Positions 1 to 6,017 of a stretch of DNA of 6,104 bases are shown here, piece by piece. Origin of the DNA: Candidatus Nanopelagicaceae bacterium. GTDB taxonomy: Bacteria; Actinomycetota; Actinomycetes; Nanopelagicales; Nanopelagicaceae. The stretch spans positions 1 through 6,104 of the forward strand of contig CANLAY010000063.1 of NCBI GenBank assembly GCA_947488635.1, given 5' to 3'. The stretch's first letter is position 1. Every line of letters starts with the position of its first letter. A model generated the notes under the pieces. The model searched no databases. It saw nothing but the letters and a program-made list of their open reading frames with translations, and was not told the DNA's origin. The position numbers and the translations under genes are program-made.

Positions 1-1
1 A

Positions 2-1498
2 GCTAAAGGTCATAAGTTTCACTCAGATACTGATACCGAATCTGTGGCTCACCTACTTAGTGACTTGCGCAAAGAATTTAACGGGGATCTACCAGCTGCC
101 ATGCGCGAAGCTGTTAAGACTTTGCGTGGCTCTTTCACTCTTCTAGCTGTACATGCAGATAACCCAGGGGTAATTGTTGGCGTTCGGCGTAATTCACCAC
201 TGGTATTAGGTGTGGGCGATAACGAATATTTCTTAGCCTCCGATGTGGCTGCATTTATCGAATATACCAAGCGCGCAGTTGAACTTGGCCAAGATGAAAT
301 TGTAGTTATTACACCTACTGGTTTTGAGATAACAGACCTTGAGGGCAAAGCTCAAACTCCGCGTGAGTATCAAGTTACTTGGGATGCTGAAGCTGCGCAA
401 AAAGGCGGCTTTAACCACTTCATGCTCAAAGAAATCTTCGAGCAACCAAAAGCAGTTGCCGATACTTTAATTGGCCGTTTAACGGCTAACAATCAGATCG
501 AGCTTGATGAGCTAAAGATGAGCGATGAAGAAATTCGTGCACTTAAAATGATTGTAGTTATTGCCTGCGGCACTGCTTATCACGCTGGCATGATTGCAAA
601 GTACGCTATTGAAAAATGGGCCAAGATTAGCGTTGAAGTGGAAATTGCGAGTGAGTATCGCTATCGCGATCCGATCATTGATTCGCAAACTTTAGTAATT
701 GCCATCTCGCAATCTGGTGAAACTATGGACACTTTGATGGCGCTTCGTCATGCAAAAGCTGCCGGCGCTCGAGTTTTAGCAATCTGTAATACCAATAGCT
801 CAACTATTCCCCGCGAATCAGATGCGGTTCTTTATACCCATGCCGGACCAGAAATTGCGGTGGCATCGACCAAAGCATTTTTAACTCAAGTTGTTGCAGT
901 CTATTTAATTGGTCTGCATTTAGCGCAAGTTCGTAAAGAACTAACTGATATCGAAGTAGCGGATCTATATAACGAACTACTCGCGCTACCGGCAAAAATT
1001 GAAGCAATTCTGGAAACGGTAGAACCACTAAGAGCCCTAACTCGCACCTTTGCTAAGAGTTCATCAGTTTTGTTCTTAGGTCGCAACGTTGGTTTTCCAG
1101 CTGCCCTTGAAGGTGCCTTAAAACTCAAAGAGCTTGCATACATGCATGCTGAAGGTTTTGCCGGCGGCGAACTAAAGCATGGCCCGATTGCGTTAATTGA
1201 AGAAGGCACTCCAGTAATTGCAATCGTTCCGTCAGGACATGAGCATTCACTTGATGAAAAGATGTTAAGTAATATTCAAGAAGTTAAAGCCCGTGGCGCA
1301 CAAGTAATTGTGATTGCTGAAGAAGGCGCTGAAGTAACTGGTGCTGCTCACGTAATTCGAATTCCAGTTGCACCAGCCCTTTTCCAGCCAGTTTTGGCAA
1401 CTGTGCCGCTGCAAGTGTTCGCTTACGAAATGGCGATTGCGCGGGGCAATGATGTGGATCAACCTCGCAATTTAGCTAAGTCGGTTACGGTCGAATAA
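2..1498 (+). CDS. glmS: Glutamine–fructose-6-phosphate aminotransferase (isomerizing), 5'-truncated by window edge
   Basis: GlmS converts fructose-6-phosphate and glutamine to glucosamine-6-phosphate, the first committed step towards UDP-GlcNAc for peptidoglycan, in the cytoplasm. The frame is open from base 2, where it encodes the conserved end of the glutaminase domain (HSDTDTE). About 498 codons are present. The family is about 600–625 residues long, so roughly 110 N-terminal residues, including the catalytic Cys, lie upstream of the window. An in-frame GTG at 44 is internal and is not the start. The linker reads GGFNHFMLKEIFEQP. The first SIS domain has CGTAYHAG and the sugar-phosphate loop SQSGETMDT. 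The second has LGRNVGFPAALEGALKLKE, then AEGFAGGELKHGP. The protein ends in the diagnostic NLAKSVTVE with the conserved catalytic-site Lys. Its TAA shares one base with the ATG of the PAP2 gene. Nothing visible is broken. Confidence 0.97.
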   Translation, partial: AKGHKFHSDTDTESVAHLLSDLRKEFNGDLPAAMREAVKTLRGSFTLLAVHADNPGVIVGVRRNSPLVLGVGDNEYFLASDVAAFIEYTKRAVELGQDEIVVITPTGFEITDLEGKAQTPREYQVTWDAEAAQKGGFNHFMLKEIFEQPKAVADTLIGRLTANNQIELDELKMSDEEIRALKMIVVIACGTAYHAGMIAKYAIEKWAKISVEVEIASEYRYRDPIIDSQTLVIAISQSGETMDTLMALRHAKAAGARVLAICNTNSSTIPRESDAVLYTHAGPEIAVASTKAFLTQVVAVYLIGLHLAQVRKELTDIEVADLYNELLALPAKIEAILETVEPLRALTRTFAKSSSVLFLGRNVGFPAALEGALKLKELAYMHAEGFAGGELKHGPIALIEEGTPVIAIVPSGHEHSLDEKMLSNIQEVKARGAQVIVIAEEGAEVTGAAHVIRIPVAPALFQPVLATVPLQVFAYEMAIARGNDVDQPRNLAKSVTVE

Positions 1499-2166
1499 TG
1501 CTCAAATTGAAAGCCCACCAACGCGAAGAGTTAAGTCGCTCATTCTCTTGGGCAGCTTTTGCTACCTCAGGCTTCTTATTTGTTACCTATCAAGTAGTAA
1601 CTGCAGGTTGGCTAATTACGATCGATGACAAGATTGCCACCTTTGATAGATATCTTTTTCCGGATTGGGTCTATTTCATTTTGCGCCGCATCGATGATTT
1701 AGGGCTGCGGGGCTTAAGCGCAATAGCGATCTTGTTGCTATCGGCCTATTTGTGGCGCAGGTTTAATACCTATCGTCCGATTCTTCTTTCGGTTATAGCG
1801 CTTCTTGCACTAAATGGCGTTGTCGGAGTTTTCAAATTGGCTATTGGGCGTACTAAGCCGCGCCTGAATATGGATATTCTGAATTTTGGTGGCATGTCAT
1901 TTCCAAGTGGTCATATTTCAAATGCGGTTTTAATCTGGGGACTTTTTGCTTATTTGGTATACCGATATTTATGGAACGAACCAAAGAGTGCCAAGTATTT
2001 AATTACGATTGTTTCATCTGTAACTACTGCGATTATGTTTGTGTCGTTATATCGAAACACGCATTGGTTCTCAGACTTACTTGGTGGCATTTTTCTAGGG
2101 GGAGCGCTCTTAATTGCAGTAACCGCTCTTGACCGAATCATTCCGTCGCGCAAGGATCAAGCATGA
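1498..2166 (+). CDS. PAP2-superfamily membrane phosphatase (possible polyprenyl-diphosphate phosphatase)
   Basis: This 222-residue integral membrane protein has about six hydrophobic segments, near residues 17–37, 72–88, 93–112, 141–158, 166–182 and 194–211. PAP2 motifs appear in order. Motif 1 is K113-x5-RTKP, with Lys120 where Arg is usual before Pro. Motif 2 is the clear SFPSGH (134–139). Motif 3 has H189WFSD193, with the His and Asp at the right spacing, but the usual Arg six residues before the His is Ser183; an Arg sits at 186. The family dephosphorylates lipid phosphates such as undecaprenyl diphosphate or phosphatidylglycerophosphate. Its place between glmS and acpS/alr favours carrier-lipid recycling for the cell wall, but this is inference. 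The ATG at 1498 overlaps the glmS stop by 1 nt (TAATG). No strong Shine-Dalgarno is seen, so re-initiation is likely. Family assignment is firm; the substrate is unknown. Confidence 0.88.
   Translation: MLKLKAHQREELSRSFSWAAFATSGFLFVTYQVVTAGWLITIDDKIATFDRYLFPDWVYFILRRIDDLGLRGLSAIAILLLSAYLWRRFNTYRPILLSVIALLALNGVVGVFKLAIGRTKPRLNMDILNFGGMSFPSGHISNAVLIWGLFAYLVYRYLWNEPKSAKYLITIVSSVTTAIMFVSLYRNTHWFSDLLGGIFLGGALLIAVTALDRIIPSRKDQA
2152..2156 (+). promoter_or_regulatory. Ribosome binding site for acpS
   Basis: AAGGA lies inside the last codons of the PAP2 gene, six bases before the ATG at 2163. It matches the Shine-Dalgarno core and supports that ATG as the acpS start despite the 4-nt overlap. Confidence 0.6.
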
Positions 2167-2504
2167 TTGACGGCGTTGGTATCGATGTGGTTGATATTGC
2201 AAGATTTGCTGAGGCGCTTGAGCGCACTTCTGGTTTGAAAGAACGCTTGTTTACTATCTCCGAACAAGCCAAACCAATTCATTCGCTGGCTGCCCGCTTT
2301 GCAGCAAAAGAGGCTCTGGCAAAGGCTCTTAGCGCTGGCAAAGGTTTGCCGTGGCATGATGCCGAAGTGATTAATTTAGAAAGCGGCAAACCAGCCTTTT
2401 TATTCCGCGGTGAAATAGCTGATTTAGTTGATGGTGCTGCTGTGCATTTATCACTATCCCACGATGCCGGTATCGCTTCTGCTTTCGTAATTGTGGAGCG
2501 CTAA
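2163..2504 (+). CDS. acpS: Holo-[acyl-carrier-protein] synthase
   Basis: AcpS transfers the 4'-phosphopantetheine arm of coenzyme A to a serine of acyl carrier protein, making it active for fatty acid synthesis. It is a cytoplasmic trimer that needs Mg2+. The protein has 113 residues, slightly below the usual 118–126. It begins with [12 protein letters not shown], including metal ligand Asp8. The helix [15 protein letters not shown] carries the second ligand Glu50. It ends with [18 protein letters not shown], the conserved SLSHD block. The loop between LFTISE and LAARF is short and accounts for the reduced length. The SGKP turn near residues 74–77 is also typical. The ATG at 2163 overlaps the PAP2 stop by 4 nt (ATGA) and has an AAGGA upstream. 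The stop overlaps alr by 1 nt. In many actinobacteria an NAD(P)HX-repair gene is found close to acpS and alr; none is present here. Confidence 0.95.
   Translation: MIDGVGIDVVDIARFAEALERTSGLKERLFTISEQAKPIHSLAARFAAKEALAKALSAGKGLPWHDAEVINLESGKPAFLFRGEIADLVDGAAVHLSLSHDAGIASAFVIVER
2495..2498 (+). promoter_or_regulatory. Ribosome binding site for alr
   Basis: GGAG, in the penultimate codons of acpS, lies five bases before the ATG at 2504. It supports that start, which shares its A with the acpS TAA. Confidence 0.55.
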
Positions 2505-3601
2505 TGAGTAATAGAGCCGAGGTGATCGTTGATTTAACTGCCATTGCGGCAAATGTTAAGAAGTTAAAAGCCGCTTCTGGTACCGAATTGATGGCGGTAG
2601 TTAAAGCAGATGCTTATGGACATGGCTTAGTACCAGTTGCTAAAACTGCAATCAGTGCCGGTGCTAAGTGGCTTGGTGTTGCTCTCGTTGAAGAAGCACA
2701 CGCACTACGCGCAGCAGGTATCACTGCGCCATTTTTGGCTTGGTTAGTGCCACCTGGATCAGATTATGCCGCGGCCATTGATGCGCAAATTGATTTAGCC
2801 GTACCGTCCCTTGATATTTTCAAAGAGATTGTGGCAACTGGAAAGCGCGCTCGAATTCATATCGAAGTAGATACCGGCATGACTCGTGGTGGATTTCTAG
2901 AAGAGTGGTCAGAGTTTCTAAAATCAGATTTTAGTAAAGTCGAAGTGGTTGGAATCTTTTCTCATTTTGCTCGCGCAGATGAAGTCAGTGAAAAACAGAA
3001 TCAAGATCAGCTCGCTAATTTTAATAACGCGATTGCTGATCTAGCCGCGGTGGGCGTTAATCCGCAACTAAAACATCTTTCAAATTCGGCAGCAACGATG
3101 ACAAATCAGAGCGCGGCCTTTGATTTAGTTCGCACCGGAATTGCGATGTATGGTTTAACGCCAGATCTTGAACATCTCGGAACTAGTCAGTCACTTGGTT
3201 TGGCAGCTGCCATGGAAGTTCGGGCAAAATTGCATTTAGTTAAGAAAGTCCCAGCAAATTCACCGGTTGGCTATGGCGCAACTGAATCAACTTCGCGCGA
3301 TACGGTTTTAGGTGTGGTTGCGATGGGATATGCCGATGGAATTCCACGCGTTGCAAAAGCTGCTGGCATATTTTTCGCTGGAAAACGTTGCCCAATTATT
3401 GGTCGCGTTTCCATGGATCAATTTGTTGTTGATCTGGGCCCGGAAACCACGGCTAAGTCCGGTGACTATGTAGTTATCTTCAATAACGGTGCTGCAGGTG
3501 AATTCACAGCCGAAGATTGGGGTCTGGCAAGCAACAGCATTAACTATGAAATGACCACGAGAATTGGGCCGCGAGTACCTAGAATCTACCCTCATGAGTG
3601 A
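2504..3601 (+). CDS. alr: Alanine racemase, PLP-dependent
   Basis: Alr interconverts L- and D-alanine and supplies D-Ala for the peptidoglycan stem peptide. The protein is 365 residues, a normal length for the family. The N-terminal barrel carries AVVKADAYGHG with the PLP-binding Lys34. DTGMTRGG (123–130) holds the Arg128 that corresponds to the cofactor-region Arg. SHFARAD (153–159), HLSNSAA (191–197) and RTGIAMYG (210–217) are conserved. In the C-terminal domain the second catalytic base is Tyr257 in VGYGAT, followed by MGYADG (274–279), the RVSMDQ block (301–306) and the ending YEMTTRIGPRVPRIY. All expected catalytic residues are present, so the enzyme looks functional. The stop TGA at 3599–3601 overlaps the downstream ATPase gene by 8 nt. 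That ties D-alanine synthesis to an amino acid importer in one transcript, instead of the tsaE-type genes often found after alr in actinobacteria. Confidence 0.97.
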   Translation: MSNRAEVIVDLTAIAANVKKLKAASGTELMAVVKADAYGHGLVPVAKTAISAGAKWLGVALVEEAHALRAAGITAPFLAWLVPPGSDYAAAIDAQIDLAVPSLDIFKEIVATGKRARIHIEVDTGMTRGGFLEEWSEFLKSDFSKVEVVGIFSHFARADEVSEKQNQDQLANFNNAIADLAAVGVNPQLKHLSNSAATMTNQSAAFDLVRTGIAMYGLTPDLEHLGTSQSLGLAAAMEVRAKLHLVKKVPANSPVGYGATESTSRDTVLGVVAMGYADGIPRVAKAAGIFFAGKRCPIIGRVSMDQFVVDLGPETTAKSGDYVVIFNNGAAGEFTAEDWGLASNSINYEMTTRIGPRVPRIYPHE

Positions 3602-4388
3602 TCAATCTGACCTAATCTCAATCGCTGGTCTGACCGTCAAATTTGGCGGTTTAACCGCACTTGATGATGTTTATTTAAAAGTTGCTCCTAATTCAGTAGT
3701 TGGTTTAATTGGGCCAAATGGTGCGGGTAAGACCACGATTTTTAATGTAATTTCTGGGTTAGTAGAACCAGATAGTGGCTCAGTTTCGCTTGAAGGTAAA
3801 AAACTAGATTGGCCAAAACCTGACGAGCTAGCAAAGTTGGGAATCGCGCGCACTTTACAAGGCGTTGGTTTGTTTAGTGGACTAAGTGTTTTAGAAAATG
3901 TCATGATGGGCGCTGATTCGCATAACAAATCTAATTTCATTCGTGACATTTTAGGATTCTCACCGAAATTTGAAAAGCAACTAGAAGATCGTGCTCACGA
4001 AGCGCTAGCTTGGGCAGGCGCTGCACACACCGCGTTTCTTGAGCCAACCGAACTTACTTATCCAGATTCCAAACGTGTAGCAATAGCTCGTGCTTTGGTG
4101 ATGAAACCAAAACTACTTTTACTCGATGAACCGGCAGCCGGTCTGGGCCAAGATGAAATTGATCAATTAGCGGTATTAATCAAGCAATTGAAACGTCAAT
4201 GTGCCATTTTAATTGTTGAGCATCATGTTGATTTCGTAAGTGCAATCTCTGATGAAGTTTATGTCCTCAACTTCGGCAAGGTTATTGCCAGCGGTGATTT
4301 TAGTACTGTAAAGCGCGATCCAGCTGTTGTTGCCGCTTACTTAGGCACAAATGTTGATGGGCAAGAAATCGGCGGATCTCATGCTTAA
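3594..4388 (+). CDS. livG: Branched-chain/neutral amino acid ABC transporter, ATP-binding subunit LivG-like
   Basis: This is one of two cytoplasmic ATPases of a HAAT-family importer. It has 264 residues from the ATG at 3594. Walker A is GPNGAGKTT (40–48), the Q-loop is ARTLQGVGLF with Gln89, Walker B is LLLLDEP (174–180), and the switch His is His210 in IVEHH. ISGLVEPDSGSV and the tail VVAAYLG are LivG-like. The ABC signature is unusual: LTYPDSKRVAIARAL (from Leu154) stands where LivG proteins normally have L-x-Y-G-x-Q, so the signature Gly is Pro and the Gln is Ser. The D-loop is AAGLG rather than AAGLN. An in-frame TTG at 3564 would add ten residues and a 38-nt overlap with alr. The ATG with its 8-nt overlap is preferred, and the neighbouring junctions show the same geometry. 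No convincing Shine-Dalgarno is seen, which suggests coupling to alr translation. The substrate is not proven. Confidence 0.92.
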   Translation: MSDQSDLISIAGLTVKFGGLTALDDVYLKVAPNSVVGLIGPNGAGKTTIFNVISGLVEPDSGSVSLEGKKLDWPKPDELAKLGIARTLQGVGLFSGLSVLENVMMGADSHNKSNFIRDILGFSPKFEKQLEDRAHEALAWAGAAHTAFLEPTELTYPDSKRVAIARALVMKPKLLLLDEPAAGLGQDEIDQLAVLIKQLKRQCAILIVEHHVDFVSAISDEVYVLNFGKVIASGDFSTVKRDPAVVAAYLGTNVDGQEIGGSHA

Positions 4389-5094
4389 GATTGAAAACTT
4401 AGTTACTGAGTACGGTGCAGTTCGTGCCATTGACGGGGTTTCATTTACCGCTGCCGAAGGAAAGATAACGACTGTGATTGGCGCAAATGGCGCTGGCAAG
4501 AGCACGCTGCTGCGCACAATTTCGGGACTTGAGCGCGCTAAGAGCGGTCAGATAACTTGGGCAGATAAATCACTAATCGGTAAAGCACCAGAATCTATTG
4601 TGCGCTCTGGCATCGCGCATGTGCCTGAAGGCCATGCAGTTATTTCACAATTAACAGTTGCTGAAAACATCGAGATGGGTTCGCTCTTTCGTCGCCGTAA
4701 TTTCCGCAGCGATGTAAAACTGGCTATCGACGAGGTATATGAGCTTTTTCCGCGTTTAGCTGAGCGCAGTAAGCAATTGGCTGGCACGCTCTCAGGCGGT
4801 GAACGTCAGATGTTGGCGATTAGTCGCGCTCTAGTATCGCGCCCAAAGTTACTTCTACTTGATGAACCATCACTTGGTTTGGCACCTCTAGTTGTTGAAC
4901 AAATAATTCAAACTGTTAGTGATCTTTGCCGCAAAAGTGGCTTAACTGTTTTGCTGGTTGAACAAAATGCCAACTCAGCACTTGCCGTCGCTGATTACGG
5001 AGTTTTACTCTCCCTTGGAAAAGTTGTGGCAAATCTGCCGGCCGCTGAATTAAAAGCAGATGCATCGTTGCGTGCTGCTTACTTGGGATATTAG
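4381..5094 (+). CDS. livF: Branched-chain/neutral amino acid ABC transporter, ATP-binding subunit LivF-like
   Basis: This is the second cytoplasmic ATPase of the importer and the expected partner of the preceding LivG. It is 237 residues long from the ATG at 4381, matching the family's usual 233–240. Walker A is GANGAGKST (34–42), the VPEG block sits at 81–84, the signature is a canonical LSGGERQ (137–143), and Walker B is LLLLDEP (157–163) followed by SLGLAP. VEQN (193–196) is the LivF hallmark, with Gln in place of the switch-loop His. The protein ends in RAAYLGY. An in-frame ATG at 4351 would add ten residues of poor LivF character (MLMGKKSADL) and a 38-nt overlap. The ATG at 4381 starts directly with the conserved MLKIENL and overlaps livG by 8 nt. 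The upstream GGCGGA is at best a weak ribosome site. An 11-nt gap follows, before livH. Confidence 0.94.
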   Translation: MLKIENLVTEYGAVRAIDGVSFTAAEGKITTVIGANGAGKSTLLRTISGLERAKSGQITWADKSLIGKAPESIVRSGIAHVPEGHAVISQLTVAENIEMGSLFRRRNFRSDVKLAIDEVYELFPRLAERSKQLAGTLSGGERQMLAISRALVSRPKLLLLDEPSLGLAPLVVEQIIQTVSDLCRKSGLTVLLVEQNANSALAVADYGVLLSLGKVVANLPAAELKADASLRAAYLGY

Positions 5095-5097
5095 GGG
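5093..5097 (+). promoter_or_regulatory. Probable ribosome binding site for livH
   Basis: AGGGG overlaps the livF TAG stop and lies eight bases before the ATG at 5106. It is a modest Shine-Dalgarno match. It sits across the only intergenic gap in the window (5095–5105, 11 nt), which is too short for a promoter or terminator. Confidence 0.4.
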
Positions 5098-5105
5098 CAG
5101 ACGCG

Positions 5106-6017
5106 ATGGAACAATTCTTATCTGCTGTTTTCGCCGGAACTGCAAGTGGTTCAATCTATGCTCTCGTTGCCCTTGGTTTAGTTTTGGTCTGGCGCGGTGC
5201 TGGTGTAATTAACTTTGCGCAAATGGGCCAAGCCATGTTTAGTACTTACGTTGCATCAACTCTGATTATAAACGGGTATTCCTACTGGATTGCTTTTTTT
5301 ATAGCGCTAGCTGTTGGCACCGCACTCGGTACCGCTATTGATTTATTGGTAATGCGGCCACTCTCTGGTAAACGTGGCTCAGCTATATTGGCCAGCCCAG
5401 CGATGCGTGCAACAGTTCCAGTAATTGCATCTCTTGGAATTTTAGGAATTCTGCAATCAGCTGCTGGGATGATTTGGGCGGCCGAAGAGCGTGGCTTCCC
5501 AGCTCCAGTTAGCACGCTAGGTCTTTCTATTGGTGGCAACATAATGCCATTTACCGCATTCGATTTATTTGTAATTGGCATTGTGTTAGTCGCTTTGATA
5601 ATTACTACTAGCTTTTTTCAGAAAACCGGCATGGGCCTGGCAATGCGCGCTAGTGCACTTAACCCAGAGGTGGCACGATTAAGCGGAATCCGCACCAGTT
5701 CCGTGCGCACCTTAAGTTGGGCTATTTCAGGGGCGGCATCTTCGCTAGCTGGTTTATTGGTTACGCCAAACGCCAATCTTTCGCCAAATACCCTTGATTT
5801 AATTCTCATTATCGGTTTCACCGCAACAGTTATTGGTGGCCTAGATAGCTTGCTAGGTGGCGTGCTGGGTGGCTTTATCTTGGGGCTGGTTATCTCATTT
5901 GTTAATGTCTATGACTCACCATCTGATATTTTCTTAGCGATCTTGGCACTTCTATTGATCGTCTTGTTAGTACGCCCACAGGGAATACTTGGTAGCAAAG
6001 AGGTGCGCCGTGTTTAA
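5106..6017 (+). CDS. livH: Branched-chain/neutral amino acid ABC transporter, permease subunit LivH-like
   Basis: This 303-residue inner-membrane permease forms half of the translocation path with LivM. About eight hydrophobic segments can be seen, near residues 10–29, 41–56, 60–82, 104–122, 152–170, 203–222, 232–262 and 275–290. Family landmarks are SIYALVALGLVLVWRGAGV leading into INFAQMG (N-terminal), MRPLSG after the third segment, and the cytoplasmic ATPase-contact loop TGMGLAMRASALNPEVARLSGI (174–195). GFTATVIGGLDSLLGGVLGG (237–256) and the ending RPQGILG (290–296) complete the set. The stretch after MRPL (GKRGSAILASPAMRATVP) is somewhat longer than the usual short loop there, a minor variation. 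The start is the ATG at 5106. The stop TAA overlaps livM by 8 nt. Family placement is firm. The real substrate (branched-chain, neutral amino acids or another HAAT cargo such as amides or urea) cannot be read from the permease. Confidence 0.95.
   Translation: MEQFLSAVFAGTASGSIYALVALGLVLVWRGAGVINFAQMGQAMFSTYVASTLIINGYSYWIAFFIALAVGTALGTAIDLLVMRPLSGKRGSAILASPAMRATVPVIASLGILGILQSAAGMIWAAEERGFPAPVSTLGLSIGGNIMPFTAFDLFVIGIVLVALIITTSFFQKTGMGLAMRASALNPEVARLSGIRTSSVRTLSWAISGAASSLAGLLVTPNANLSPNTLDLILIIGFTATVIGGLDSLLGGVLGGFILGLVISFVNVYDSPSDIFLAILALLLIVLLVRPQGILGSKEVRRV
5999..6005 (+). promoter_or_regulatory. Ribosome binding site deciding the livM GTG start
   Basis: AGAGGTG, in the last codons of livH, is the best Shine-Dalgarno match in the window. 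Its GAGG core lies six bases before a GTG at 6010, which supports a non-ATG start that overlaps livH by 8 nt. Confidence 0.65.

Noticed and set aside
3564..3593. A TTG start ten codons upstream for livG.
   Set aside because: It gives a 38-nt overlap with alr and adds a non-family N-terminus (MGREYLESTL). The ATG at 3594 gives a normal LivG start and the same 8-nt overlap as two other junctions.
4131..4141. A perfect short inverted repeat, CCGGC-A-GCCGG, as a possible hairpin.
   Set aside because: It encodes the conserved E-P-A-A-G stretch just after Walker B of livG, has a one-base loop and no following T-run. It is a codon coincidence, not a terminator.
4351..4380. An ATG start ten codons upstream for livF.
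   Set aside because: The added residues do not resemble LivF. Starting at 4381 begins directly at MLKIENL and gives the usual family length of 237.
3594..5094. livG and livF considered as a direct repeat or recent duplication.
   Set aside because: They share only the general ABC ATPase motifs and carry distinct LivG (VEHH) and LivF (VEQN) hallmarks, so they are ancient paralogues.
5095..5105. The livF–livH gap as a promoter or terminator site.
   Set aside because: Eleven bases are too few for either, and there is no hairpin. It only holds part of a ribosome binding site.
5292..5302. A run of seven T's (gctttttttatagc) as a possible terminator tail or slippage site.
   Set aside because: There is no GC-rich stem before it, it encodes A-F-F-I-A within a livH membrane segment, and the frame continues intact on both sides.
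5282..5581. An open reading frame of 99 codons on the minus strand inside livH, and similar antisense frames inside glmS (49–348, 901–1209), alr (3308–3595), livG (3671–3949) and livF (4548–4787).
   Set aside because: Each lies wholly opposite a well-conserved gene, has low-complexity or unrecognisable sequence, and adds no domain. They are shadows of codon usage on the real strand.
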